From assembly GCF_001668725.1 (NCBI RefSeq), contig NZ_LZKL01000127.1, positions 62,001 through 126,000 on the forward strand: a DNA stretch of 64,000 bases, given 5' to 3'. The translations under genes were made by a program, and so were the position numbers. Positions 32,267-41,024 of this stretch are shown piece by piece; position 1 is the first letter of the stretch, and every line of letters starts with the position of its first letter. The DNA is from Mycobacterium sp. E787. GTDB taxonomy: Bacteria > Actinomycetota > Actinomycetes > Mycobacteriales > Mycobacteriaceae. The notes under the pieces are model-generated. The model ran no database searches. It was not told where the DNA came from and saw only the letters and a program-made list of their open reading frames with translations.

Positions 32267-34361
32267 CCAGTTCGACCCCGGCCGACAGGTGCAGCGCGAC
32301 CGCCGACGCGCCGACCGCCACCGTGTAGCCGCCCCGCTCGATGCGCCAGGTTTGCGCGCCGCCGTCGTAACGGGCGAGCAGGCGGGCGTCGGCCTCGATG
32401 GTCACCCGGCGGGTCGCGCCCGGCTCGAGTTCGACCCGCTGAAATCCGAGCAGCCGCAAGCACTGTCGGCCGGCGGCCGCGGTCAGGTACAGCTGCGGGA
32501 CGTCGGCCCCGTCGCGGCCGCCGACGTTGACGACGCTGAAACTTGCGCTGATCGTGTTCCCGCCGCGGACCACCAGGTCGTCGTACTCAAAGCTGGTGTA
32601 GGACAAGCCATGACCGAACGCGAACATCGGCGCCAGGCCGCGCCTGGCGTGCCAGCGGTAGCCGACGTCGGCCCCTTCGACGTAGTCGATGGTGGTCGGC
32701 GTGCCCCACGGGACGCTGAGGCCGGGGAGTTCCGGCCGCGGCGTCTGGCCCAGGTCGACCGGGAACGTGATCGGCAGCCGGCCCGACGGATTCACCCTCC
32801 CGGCAAGCACTTCCGCGATCGCCCGGCCACCCGCCTGACCCGGATACCACGCCTGCACGACCGCGTTCACCGAGTCGCGCCAGGGCATGTCCGCCGGGTT
32901 GCCGGTCTCCAGCACCACTATGGTGTTCGGGTTGGCGGCCGCGACGGCGGCGATCAGCGCGTCCTGGCCCCACGGCAGCGAGAGGTCGGCGGCGTCGAAG
33001 CCCTCCCCTTCGGCGCGGACGGCGAACACGATCGCGACGTCGGCCCGCCGCGCCGCCAGCGCCGCCTCGGCCGGCGTCACCCCGGGATCGAACTCGATGC
33101 GCGCGTGCGGAAGGAGCTTGCCCAGCTCCCGCAGCGGGCTCGACGGCAGCACGTACAGGCTGCGCATGCCGGCCTCCAAACCCGCACCGCCGAGCGGGAT
33201 CACGGCCGCGTAACCGCCGGCGGGGACGACGGCGCTCGACCCGTATCCGGCCGCGACCCCGAGTTGCGCGTGGCCACCGATGACCGCGATGCGCGCCGTC
33301 GACTCGGGCGACAGCGGCAGCACCCCCCGGTTGACGAGCAGCACGATCCCCTCACGGGCGACCCGTAACGCGATCTCGTTGTGCGCGTGCATGTCCGGCG
33401 CGGGCGCGGCGTCGTTCCGGTCGACGCCGACGGCGAATATCGACCGCAGGATTCGCCGCACCATGTCCGACAGCCGCCGTCGGGGAAACCGGCCGTCGGC
33501 GTAGGCGGCGCGCAGCGGCTCGCCGAACGCCTCGGCATCCCACAGCAGCTCGTCGATCTGCGCGCCGCATTCCTGGTCGAGGCCGGCCAGCGCGCATTGC
33601 CAGCTCGGGGTGGCACCCCAGTCGGACATGACCCAGCCGCGGTATCCCCACGCACCCTTCAGCACCCCGTTGAGCAAGGCGTCGTTGGCGGCCGCGTAAT
33701 CGCCGTTGACCTTGTTGTAGGCCGTCATGACGGCTCCGGGCCGGGAGCGCTCGATGGCGATCTCGAACGCCAGCAGGTCGGATTCGCGGTGCGCGTCGGG
33801 ATCGATGACGGCGTCCAGCCAGTGCCGGTTGGTCTCGTTGCAGTTCAGCGAGTAGTGCTTGACCGTCGAGATGACGCCCTGCTGCTGGATCCCGGTGACC
33901 GACTCGGCCGCCATTGCGGCGGTCAAAAGCGGGTCCTCGGAGAGGTATTCGAAGTTGCGGCCGTTGCGGGGGTCGCGCGCGAGGTTCATGGCGCCGGCGA
34001 GCTGCACGTTGAACCCGCGGCTGCGCGCCTCCCGGCCGATCACCTCCCCGGCGGCGCGGGCCAGCGCCGGGTTGAAGCTGGCGGCGAGGGCCAGGCCGGC
34101 CGGCAACGCGGTGGCCGTGTCACCCGGGCGGTAGCCCGGGTTGGTGACGCCCAGCCCGGCGTCGCTCATCAGCAGGGCCGGCACGCCGAGCCGGGGGATC
34201 CCGGGCACGTACCCGGCGCTCATCGGCACGCCGGCGGGGATGCGGTCGTCGCGCCGGGGGAACAGTTCACTGGCGCCCATCACCCCGACCAGCAGCGAGA
34301 ACCGCTCGTCGTCGGTCATCTGGGACTCGACGTCGCGGGCCCGGGCGTCCGGATCGCTCAC
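32244..34361 (-). CDS. bglS: Glycoside hydrolase family 3 beta-glucosidase (BglS-like)
   Basis: A 705-aa GH3 enzyme that hydrolyses terminal beta-glucosides or related glycans. The TIM-barrel domain has VKHYSLNCNETNRH (167-180) and the nucleophile Asp247 in VMSDWGA. The alpha/beta sandwich domain (about 310-540) and a C-terminal fibronectin-III-like domain (about 600-690) follow. There is no signal peptide, so it is probably cytosolic. The GTG start overlaps the stop of the metallohydrolase gene (GTGA), giving a three-gene coupled unit. Confidence 0.92.
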   Translation of the reverse strand: MSDPDARARDVESQMTDDERFSLLVGVMGASELFPRRDDRIPAGVPMSAGYVPGIPRLGVPALLMSDAGLGVTNPGYRPGDTATALPAGLALAASFNPALARAAGEVIGREARSRGFNVQLAGAMNLARDPRNGRNFEYLSEDPLLTAAMAAESVTGIQQQGVISTVKHYSLNCNETNRHWLDAVIDPDAHRESDLLAFEIAIERSRPGAVMTAYNKVNGDYAAANDALLNGVLKGAWGYRGWVMSDWGATPSWQCALAGLDQECGAQIDELLWDAEAFGEPLRAAYADGRFPRRRLSDMVRRILRSIFAVGVDRNDAAPAPDMHAHNEIALRVAREGIVLLVNRGVLPLSPESTARIAVIGGHAQLGVAAGYGSSAVVPAGGYAAVIPLGGAGLEAGMRSLYVLPSSPLRELGKLLPHARIEFDPGVTPAEAALAARRADVAIVFAVRAEGEGFDAADLSLPWGQDALIAAVAAANPNTIVVLETGNPADMPWRDSVNAVVQAWYPGQAGGRAIAEVLAGRVNPSGRLPITFPVDLGQTPRPELPGLSVPWGTPTTIDYVEGADVGYRWHARRGLAPMFAFGHGLSYTSFEYDDLVVRGGNTISASFSVVNVGGRDGADVPQLYLTAAAGRQCLRLLGFQRVELEPGATRRVTIEADARLLARYDGGAQTWRIERGGYTVAVGASAVALHLSAGVELAGRAFGR

Positions 34362-34867
34362 CGCGCACCCTCTTTGGCGTACACGACCCTCAGCACGTGC
34401 CCCACCTCCGGCCCCATCACCAGCTCGCTCAACTCGCAGATCGTCGCGACGAACTCGGGGCCGTGCGGCGGCTCGGCCTGACACAGGTGATGCGCAACCT
34501 CGTGCAGCACCACCAGCTCGCGCAACGCCCAGTCGGCGGTGTCGCGGTCGGGCACCGCGATAGTGCCTGCGCCGTCCTGGCTTTCGTAGTGGGCCGCGGT
34601 GGCGGCCCGCCGCGACCGTACCTTCAGTGGCGACACGCCGGGCCAACGGCGTCGCACCGACGGCAGCGCCAGCACCTCGTCGACGTAGCGTCGCACGGAG
34701 GCGACCGAGCCGAATCGGGCCTCGGGCGGCAGCGTCAGCTGCGTGCCGAAGAAGTCCACCGCCGCAGAGCCGTGCTCGGCGGCACGGTCGAACAACGTGC
34801 GGACGAAGTCCTCGGCCGCATATACCTTGGCGCGCTGCGAATCGCGGGCGCCGCCGGCCCGAGTCAC
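34358..34867 (-). CDS. HExxH metallohydrolase of the TIGR04338-type family (Rv0185-like)
   Basis: A 169-aa protein with a zinc-protease-like motif His122-Glu123-x2-His126 (LHEVAHHLC) and a possible third ligand His135 (HGPEF). The small size and lack of signal peptide suggest a cytosolic metallopeptidase or hydrolase of unknown substrate. The GTG start overlaps the upstream stop (GTGA), and its own stop overlaps the bglS GTG. It is therefore the middle gene of a tightly coupled trio. Confidence 0.85.
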   Translation of the reverse strand: MTRAGGARDSQRAKVYAAEDFVRTLFDRAAEHGSAAVDFFGTQLTLPPEARFGSVASVRRYVDEVLALPSVRRRWPGVSPLKVRSRRAATAAHYESQDGAGTIAVPDRDTADWALRELVVLHEVAHHLCQAEPPHGPEFVATICELSELVMGPEVGHVLRVVYAKEGAR

Positions 34868-35613
34868 CGTCGCAATGCGCTCCGGGCGCCGGGCAGTTCG
34901 GGGCTGTTCCCGAGCCGCGCCCGCCGGCCGGCCCGGTCGCCAGCGCGCCGCGCCGCCGACGAATACCCCGCCGTCGCGCGACTCACTTGATAGGTGCCGC
35001 GCGCCTTCGACGCGCCCCGGTAGAAGTCCCGCAGCTCGAGCTCCTTGTCGCGCAACGCGATAGCGGTCCCGGGCGGACGGCGGCGATCCGCGGTGGCCGC
35101 ACGCGTGGCCTCCTCGCGGGCCTCGGCCAGGCGCTGGCCGACGCGGGCCCCGAACGCGAGCTGGAAGTTGAGCCGGGCGGTGATCGTCGGCGTCGGGCGG
35201 TGCGCGCCGGACGCGAGGTAGGCGTCCGAGGCCCGCACCATCTGGACGACCAGGCTGGCGTAGAGGGCGTGGGTCGCGTCGATGTCCTCGGCGAATCCGT
35301 AGGCGTAGACGAACGTCGAGTTCGACGCCACGTCGCAGCGCACATCGTTGGCCATCGCGATCACCACGAAGAGTTGCACATACGTCCGCAGCCCCCGGGT
35401 GCCGGCCGCGCCGATGGTGATGGTCCGCTGCGTCGGCGCCTGCACCGGCGAGCGTTTGGCCGCGTGCGAACGGGCGACCGCGAGGTCGATGGAGGCCGCC
35501 GTCGCCAGCCGTTGCGCGGCGCTCATGAAGGCGTCCGCCTCGTGCGCGTTGTCGGTCCCCTCGGCCTGACGCAGCAGCGCGGCGATCCGGGCCAGCATCT
35601 TGTCGTCGGTCAT
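34864..35613 (-). CDS. DUF2786-family protein (Rv0184-like)
   Basis: A 249-aa protein of unknown function. The N-terminal MTDDKMLARIAALLRQAEGT and DAFMSAAQRLATAASID segments are the DUF2786 signature; the C-terminus is Arg-rich and probably disordered or nucleic-acid-binding. The ATG at 35613 gives the same length as the M. tuberculosis homologue. It overlaps the metallohydrolase gene by four bases, and the pair is conserved across mycobacteria, so the two products probably act together. Confidence 0.85.
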   Translation of the reverse strand: MTDDKMLARIAALLRQAEGTDNAHEADAFMSAAQRLATAASIDLAVARSHAAKRSPVQAPTQRTITIGAAGTRGLRTYVQLFVVIAMANDVRCDVASNSTFVYAYGFAEDIDATHALYASLVVQMVRASDAYLASGAHRPTPTITARLNFQLAFGARVGQRLAEAREEATRAATADRRRPPGTAIALRDKELELRDFYRGASKARGTYQVSRATAGYSSAARRAGDRAGRRARLGNSPELPGARSALRR

Positions 35614-35658
35614 ACGCGCCAAACTACTTCAGCGGGACGACAGTTTGCCGACGGCCGG

Positions 35659-36495
35659 TCACAGCCGGGCGGTGATCCAGGAGACCACGTCGCCGAGCAC
35701 CTGGTCGCGCTCCGGCTCGTTGAAGACCTCGTGGTACAGCCCGGGGTAGACCTTCAGCTCGACGTCGGTGGACCCGACGCATTCCACCAGCCGGCGGCTG
35801 CCGGCGACGGGGATGAGCCGGTCGTCGGAGCCGTGCACCACCAGCAGCGGCGCGGTGAGCGCCGGCGCCCGCTGCGGCATCGTCTCGCCGACCTGGATCA
35901 GCGCCCGTCCGACGCCGGCCGGCACCTTCCCGTGGTACACCAGCGGGTCGGCGTTGTAGGCGGCCACCACCGCGGGGTCGCGGGAGATCGCGTCGACGTC
36001 GAGGTCCTGCACCGGAAGGCCGGGCACCACGACGCCGAGCACCTTGGCCGCGAGCACCATCGGCGGCGACACCAGGTCCTGGGCGGCCACCGCCGGCGCC
36101 GAGAGCACCATCAGGTCGTAGCTGTCCGGGCGTTCGACGCCGTACGCGAACACGATCCCGCCGCCCATGCTGTGCCCGAGCACGACGCATTTGAGGCCGG
36201 GGTGTTCCCGGGTGGCGATGCGGACCAGGGTGTCGAAATCCGTCGTGTACTCGGAGATGTCCCGCACGAGCATCCGCTTGCCGCCGGAGCGGCCGTGCCC
36301 GCGGTGGTCCAGCGCGTAGGTGACCAGCCCCGCGCCGCCGAAGCACTGCGCGACGTGGTCGTAGCGGCGGGCATACTCGCCGAGACCGTGCGACAGGACG
36401 ACCACCGCCCGCGGCGCGGTGTCCGGCGTCCAGACGTCGTAGACGATGCGCACGCCGCCGACGCCGTCGAAGGTCCGTTCAGTGCGCGTAGCCAT
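35659..36495 (-). CDS. Monoacylglycerol lipase (Rv0183-like)
   Basis: A 278-aa alpha/beta hydrolase that cleaves monoacylglycerols, releasing fatty acid from host or bacterial lipids. The nucleophile is Ser109 in GHSMGGG, with Asp225 (HGSDDR) and His255 (GLYHEVF) completing the triad; the oxyanion segment is SHGLGEY. These correspond to Ser110, Asp226 and His256 of Rv0183. There is no signal peptide. It is divergent from sigG with 73 bp between starts, and lies 45 bp upstream of the DUF2786 gene on the same strand. Confidence 0.95.
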   Translation of the reverse strand: MATRTERTFDGVGGVRIVYDVWTPDTAPRAVVVLSHGLGEYARRYDHVAQCFGGAGLVTYALDHRGHGRSGGKRMLVRDISEYTTDFDTLVRIATREHPGLKCVVLGHSMGGGIVFAYGVERPDSYDLMVLSAPAVAAQDLVSPPMVLAAKVLGVVVPGLPVQDLDVDAISRDPAVVAAYNADPLVYHGKVPAGVGRALIQVGETMPQRAPALTAPLLVVHGSDDRLIPVAGSRRLVECVGSTDVELKVYPGLYHEVFNEPERDQVLGDVVSWITARL

Positions 36496-36555
36496 CAGAG
36501 GCAGCGTAGTGGCTCGGGGGCGGGCCTTGACCGAGACACTGTCGGACACCCTGCG

Positions 36556-36568
36556 TAGGCTCGTGCGC
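36556..36568 (+). promoter_or_regulatory. -10 hexamer for leaderless sigG
   Basis: TAGGCT (36556-36561) lies seven bases before the GTG at 36569 and no Shine-Dalgarno is present. The same hexamer at the same distance precedes pirin. This supports the GTG at 36569 as the sigG start. Confidence 0.5.
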
Positions 36569-37570
36569 GTGAGGCTGCTCACCGAAAACGCCGGGGACCT
36601 TGGCGGTGACTCGGCGGTCGGCGGGGACTTCTCCACCGACGCCGAGCCGTACCGCCGCGAACTGCTCGCGCACTGCTACCGGATGACCGGGTCGTTGCAC
36701 GACGCCGAGGATCTGGTGCAGGAGACGCTGCTGCGGGCCTGGAAGGCGTACGACCGTTTCGAGGGCAGGTCCTCGATGCGGACCTGGCTGCACCGCATCG
36801 CCACCAACACCTGCCTGAGCGCGCTGGAGGGCCGCGAGCGGCGCCCGCTGCCCACCGGCTTGGGCCAGCCCAGCTCGGACCCGACGGCCGAGCTGGTGGA
36901 GCGCCGCGAGGTGCCCTGGCTGGAGCCCCTGCCGGAGCTGACGGACGACCCGGCCGACCCGTCGGTCATCGTCGGGTCGCGCGAGTCGGTGCGGTTGGCG
37001 TTCGTCGCCGCGCTGCAACACCTTTCGCCCCGGCAGCGGGCGGTGCTGCTGCTGCGCGACGTGCTGCAGTGGAAGGCCGCCGAGGTGGCCGCGGCGATCG
37101 GCACCACCACCACCGCGGTCAACAGCCTGCTGCAGCGGGCCCGCGCCCAGCTCGAGGCCGTGCAGCCCAGCGCGAGCGACCGGCTGACGCCGCCCGATTC
37201 GGTCGAGGCGCAGGACCTGCTGGACCGCTACATCGCCGCGTTCGAGGCGTATGACATCGACCGGCTGGTCGACCTGTTCACCGCCGAGGCGGTCTGGGAG
37301 ATGCCGCCGTACGTCGGCTGGTACCGGGGCGCGCGGGACATCGTCACGCTCATCCACCAGCAGTGCCCCGCCGAGCACCCCGGCGACATGCGCCTGCTTC
37401 CCCTGGTCGCCAACGGCCAGCCCGGCGCGGCCATGTACATGCGCGCCGGCGACGTGCACGTGCCATTTCAGCTGCACGTGCTCGACGTGGTCGACGGCCG
37501 CGTGGCGCGCGTGGTGGCATTCCTCGACGGCGCGTTGTTCCCCAAGTTCGGGCTGCCCGCTTCCCTGTGA
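36569..37570 (+). CDS. sigG: SigG, ECF sigma factor with C-terminal SnoaL-like domain
   Basis: A 333-aa ECF sigma factor of the SigG/SigJ group. Region 2 covers YRRELLAHCYRMTGSLHDAE and DLVQETLLRAW; region 4 is in QHLSPRQRAVLLLRDVLQW through the HTH. The C-terminal 120 residues (about 215-333) form a SnoaL/NTF2-like domain starting DRYIAAFEAYDIDRLVDLF, thought to modulate sigma activity in place of an anti-sigma factor. No anti-sigma gene is adjacent. The next gene starts at a GTG overlapping the stop, so it is translationally coupled. Confidence 0.9.
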   Translation: MRLLTENAGDLGGDSAVGGDFSTDAEPYRRELLAHCYRMTGSLHDAEDLVQETLLRAWKAYDRFEGRSSMRTWLHRIATNTCLSALEGRERRPLPTGLGQPSSDPTAELVERREVPWLEPLPELTDDPADPSVIVGSRESVRLAFVAALQHLSPRQRAVLLLRDVLQWKAAEVAAAIGTTTTAVNSLLQRARAQLEAVQPSASDRLTPPDSVEAQDLLDRYIAAFEAYDIDRLVDLFTAEAVWEMPPYVGWYRGARDIVTLIHQQCPAEHPGDMRLLPLVANGQPGAAMYMRAGDVHVPFQLHVLDVVDGRVARVVAFLDGALFPKFGLPASL

Positions 37571-38967
37571 CGATGCCGAATCCCCCGACCGCCGCCCCCG
37601 CGCCCGGGAAACCGCTGCTGTTGCTGGGCGCCTTCGACATCACCGCCCTGGGCTACGCCGCCGAGGAGTTCTTCGTCTCCGGAACGGCCTCGTCCTACAC
37701 CCCCACCGCCGCGTTGGCATCCGACGGCCGCTGGCACGTAACACCGGATCGCACAGCCGAATACACCACGCGCATGGTGGTGTTGACCCCGACCGAGCCG
37801 GCTCGTTTCAACGGGACGGTGCTCGTGGAATGGCTGAACGTCAGCGGCGGCATCGATGCCCCGGCCGTCTGGATGATGGCCCATCGCGAGATCCTGCGCG
37901 CGGGCTACGCCTACGTCGCGGTCTCGGCCCAGCGGGTGGGGGTGGAGGGCGGCGCGAGCCTGCTCGGCGCGGACATGTCCCTGAAGAGCCGGGACCCGGC
38001 GCGGTATGCGCCCCTGCACCACCCCGGCGACGAGTTTTCCTACGACATCTTCTCCCAGGCGGGCGAACTCGTCCGCACCGGCGCGCTGGGCGAGCTCGGT
38101 GTGCGCCACGTGATCGCCGTGGGCGAGTCGCAATCGGCGATGTTTTTGACCACCTACGTCAACGCCATCGATCCGCTCGCCCGAAGCTACGACGGCTTCC
38201 TGGTGCATTCGCGGTTCGGCTCGGCCGCGCCGCTGGACGGCATGTCCATCTTCGACGAATCGCAGGCCGGCGTGCCGGACGCGGTCGCGTTCCGCGCCGA
38301 CCTGCGCGTCCCGGTGGTCACGATCATCACCGAGACCGACCTGTTCGGCGGCCCCCGGCACGGCTATTACTTCGCGCGCCAGCCCGACGACCATTCGCTG
38401 CGGGTCTGGGAGATCGCCGGCGCAGCGCACGCCGACAACTACACGATCCAGGTGGCGCCCATCGACGACGGCTCCGCTCCGGTTGATGCCATCGTGGCCG
38501 CCTACGCGCCGACGAGGATGCTGATGGGCCAGCAGCTGGGGCATTTCATCAACTTCGGCCCGCAGCACCATTACGTGGTGCAGGCGGCGCTCGCCGCGCT
38601 GCACAACTGGGTGCGAACCGGCGAGCCGGCGCCCGCGGCCCCACCCATCGAGGTACGCGACGGCGATCTGCCCCGGCCCGTGCTGGATCCCGACGGCCTG
38701 GCCCGGGGCGGCGTTCGGACCCCGTGGGTGGACGTGCCGATCGCCCGGACGTCCGGGATCGCCGACGGGGACGGCGTCATGGCGGCGATCTTCGGCTCCG
38801 GCGAACCGTTCGACGCCGCGACGTTGCGCCGGCTGTATCCGGGTGGGGCCGAGCAGTACCTCGACGGCTTCACCGCGGCGCTGGACCGGGCGATCGGATC
38901 GGGGTTCATCCTGCCGGCCGACCGCGCCGAGATCCTCGAGCTCGCCGCCGCGACGTATCCCGCTTAG
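37567..38967 (+). CDS. Alpha/beta hydrolase domain protein coupled to sigG
   Basis: A 466-aa protein of a large actinobacterial alpha/beta-hydrolase family (Abhydrolase_10 type). The likely nucleophile is Ser188 in GESQSA, and a late His is in EIAGAAHADN. There is no signal peptide. The GTG overlaps the sigG stop (GTGA); an ATG two codons later is an alternative. In M. tuberculosis pirin follows sigG directly, so this gene is an addition that has become coupled to the sigma factor. Its substrate is unknown. Its stop overlaps the convergent reductase gene by four bases. Confidence 0.75.
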   Translation: MTMPNPPTAAPAPGKPLLLLGAFDITALGYAAEEFFVSGTASSYTPTAALASDGRWHVTPDRTAEYTTRMVVLTPTEPARFNGTVLVEWLNVSGGIDAPAVWMMAHREILRAGYAYVAVSAQRVGVEGGASLLGADMSLKSRDPARYAPLHHPGDEFSYDIFSQAGELVRTGALGELGVRHVIAVGESQSAMFLTTYVNAIDPLARSYDGFLVHSRFGSAAPLDGMSIFDESQAGVPDAVAFRADLRVPVVTIITETDLFGGPRHGYYFARQPDDHSLRVWEIAGAAHADNYTIQVAPIDDGSAPVDAIVAAYAPTRMLMGQQLGHFINFGPQHHYVVQAALAALHNWVRTGEPAPAAPPIEVRDGDLPRPVLDPDGLARGGVRTPWVDVPIARTSGIADGDGVMAAIFGSGEPFDAATLRRLYPGGAEQYLDGFTAALDRAIGSGFILPADRAEILELAAATYPA

Positions 38968-40100
38968 AACAGCCGGCTGTCGGGCGCCGGTCCCGCCACC
39001 GAGCGGACCAGGCCCGCGCCGGTGATCAGCGGCAGGTCCAGCGCCGACAGCAGGCCGGGCGGCGCCGCACAGACCGCGGGGATGGCGTTGACCATCCGCG
39101 ACGCGCCGGCGATGCGCGCGCCGAGGTCGTGGTCGTGGTCCTCGGCCATCTCGAATTCGCACCGCATTGTCGGCGATCCCTCGATCTCGACGCGATACAG
39201 GCCTCGTCCCGACGCGGGGCCGTGGCCGAGATCCTTGGGCGGGATGGAGATGTGCGGCTGGGGCCAGTCGGGGGCGATGTCGTCGCGCATCCGCGTCACG
39301 TGGTCGAGGACGAAAGTCGGCTTCCCACGGACATATCCGGTCAGCGTGGAGCGCATGGCCGCGATCGTTCCCGCCGCGATGTGGCCGGTGGGCGTGTCGA
39401 AGGACTCGGCGGCGGCGATGCGTTCGTTGCTCTCCTCGATGTTGTCGATCTCGACGCCCAGCCCGGCGGCCAGCTGGTGCAGCACGGGCCCCCAGCCGAA
39501 GGTGAAGATTCCCGGCTGGGCCGCGAAGGCCTGGTACTCCGGCGGCTGGCCGAATCCGAGGATCTCGTAGACCGCGGCGCGGTCCGGGTAGGTGGCGTAG
39601 TTGAACATCTCGGTCACCCGCACGGACTCGATCGCCCGGGAAACCCCCGAAAGCACCAGCGGCAGCACATCATTGGCGAATCCCGAGTCGATGCCGGTGG
39701 TGAAGAACGACACGCCCCCGTCCAGCGCCGCCCGCCGCAGCGGATCGGTGAACGCCGGATCGAGGGCGTCGGGAAATACCAGCGGCACCACCGAGCACGA
39801 CACGACGTTCTTGCCGGACCGCAGGATCGACGCCATGTCCTCGACGGCGTCGAGCGGACGCAGGTTGGCACCCGCGGCGTACACCACCGCGTCGGCGTCG
39901 CCGGCGACCATCGCGGCCGGGTCCTGGGTGGCGACGACCCCCACCGGAGCGATCCCGCACAGTTCTCCGGCGTCGCGACCGGCTTTGGCGTCGCTGTGCA
40001 CGACGAGGTCGACGAGCTCCAGCTCCGGATGGTCGATCACGCCGCGCAGGGCGATCACGCCCATGGAACCCGGCCCCCAAACCCCCACCTTGACCACCAT
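38964..40100 (-). CDS. Dihydrodipicolinate reductase-like NAD(P) oxidoreductase
   Basis: A 378-aa Rossmann protein of the DapB-N-like family. The cofactor loop is GVWGPGSMG (6-14), followed by VDLVVHSDAKAGRD and NVVSCSVVPLVFP. It is longer than true DapB (about 245 aa) and lacks its C-terminal substrate motif, resembling instead the 2,4-diaminopentanoate dehydrogenase-like group. The substrate is unknown. AGGAGA precedes the ATG. It is divergent from an IclR-type gene, with a palindrome overlapping its own ribosome site, so it is the likely regulatory target. Confidence 0.75.
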   Translation of the reverse strand: MVVKVGVWGPGSMGVIALRGVIDHPELELVDLVVHSDAKAGRDAGELCGIAPVGVVATQDPAAMVAGDADAVVYAAGANLRPLDAVEDMASILRSGKNVVSCSVVPLVFPDALDPAFTDPLRRAALDGGVSFFTTGIDSGFANDVLPLVLSGVSRAIESVRVTEMFNYATYPDRAAVYEILGFGQPPEYQAFAAQPGIFTFGWGPVLHQLAAGLGVEIDNIEESNERIAAAESFDTPTGHIAAGTIAAMRSTLTGYVRGKPTFVLDHVTRMRDDIAPDWPQPHISIPPKDLGHGPASGRGLYRVEIEGSPTMRCEFEMAEDHDHDLGARIAGASRMVNAIPAVCAAPPGLLSALDLPLITGAGLVRSVAGPAPDSRLF

Positions 40101-40104
40101 GTTC

Positions 40105-40128
40105 TCCTAATATTAGGACGCTAAGCGT
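40105..40128. promoter_or_regulatory. Operator-like palindromes between the reductase and IclR genes
   Basis: TCCTAATATTAGGA (40105-40118) is a perfect 14-bp palindrome and is followed directly by ACGCTAAGCGT (40118-40128), a second perfect dyad sharing one base. The first overlaps the ribosome site of the reductase gene. Two adjacent dyads in a 59-bp divergent gap suit an IclR-type dimer-of-dimers. Confidence 0.65.
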
Positions 40129-40159
40129 TAGATTTTGGACGGATCGTAGGGAGCTGCGC

Positions 40160-41014
40160 GTGGGTGAGTCAACCACCAAGTCGCCGCCGACCGCCCGCGT
40201 GATGGATGTGCTTGGCGCACTGGCGGATTCACCGGGCGGGCGCACGTCGGCGGAACTGGCGAAGCTCTGCCGCATCAGCAGCTCGACCTGCGCCCTGGTG
40301 CTGGCGGAGCTGGAGGGGCGCGGCTGGGTGGCACGGTGCGAAGACCGCCGCTACGTGCTGGGCAGTGGCTTGTTCGGCTTGGTGCATGGGCTGCGCCTGC
40401 AGTTCCCCCTGCTGGACCGAGGCCGCGACGCGCTGCGCTTCCTGCACGACACGCTCGGCGCCGGCTGCTCGATGTCGCGGATCGGTGACCGCCACCTGGT
40501 CACGGTCGACGCGGTCGGCCACGGCACCGACGGCGAGCACGCCGTCGGCCAGCGTTTCCCCATCGACCCGCCGTTCGGTCTCGTCGCGATGGCGTGGCGC
40601 GAGGCCGATTTCGTGGAGACCTGGCTGCGCCGCGTCACACCGCGGCTGGCGCGCGCCGAAATCGCCGGGCACCAGCGGGTGCTCGCCGACATCCGGGCCC
40701 GCGGTTACGGCGCATGGCGCTTCGACGACAGCCACTCCTCGCTGCACCACCGCCTGGCCGACGTGCTCGCGTCGCTGGAGCCGACCGCGCGGGTGACGCG
40801 CCAGCTCACCACCCTGATGACGATGGTTACGCTGCAATCCGTCACGCATGAACTCGAAAACGAGCTTGCCTCAACGGAATTCATTGTGCTGCCAGTGTTC
40901 GGCCGGGACGGCCAGCCGGAGTACCAGATCGAGATCCACCTGGGGCGCCCGGCCGGCCTGACGCTGGCCGCGCTCGACGCCGCGCTGCATCGCGCGCAGG
41001 GAATGTTGGCCTAG
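40160..41014 (+). CDS. IclR-family transcriptional regulator
   Basis: A 284-aa regulator with an N-terminal winged HTH (about 11-65: ARVMDVLGALADSPGG, SAELAKLCRISSSTCALVL) and an IclR effector domain (about 90-270). IclR proteins usually control a neighbouring catabolic gene in response to a small acid. The divergent reductase is the obvious candidate. The start is a GTG. The TAG stop is part of the TAGGCT -10 of the following pirin gene. Confidence 0.85.
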   Translation: MGESTTKSPPTARVMDVLGALADSPGGRTSAELAKLCRISSSTCALVLAELEGRGWVARCEDRRYVLGSGLFGLVHGLRLQFPLLDRGRDALRFLHDTLGAGCSMSRIGDRHLVTVDAVGHGTDGEHAVGQRFPIDPPFGLVAMAWREADFVETWLRRVTPRLARAEIAGHQRVLADIRARGYGAWRFDDSHSSLHHRLADVLASLEPTARVTRQLTTLMTMVTLQSVTHELENELASTEFIVLPVFGRDGQPEYQIEIHLGRPAGLTLAALDAALHRAQGMLA

Positions 41015-41024
41015 GCTGGAACCC
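41012..41024 (+). promoter_or_regulatory. -10 hexamer for leaderless pirin gene
   Basis: TAGGCT (41012-41017) is seven bases before the pirin ATG and its first three bases are the IclR stop codon. The hexamer and spacing are identical to those before sigG. Confidence 0.5.
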
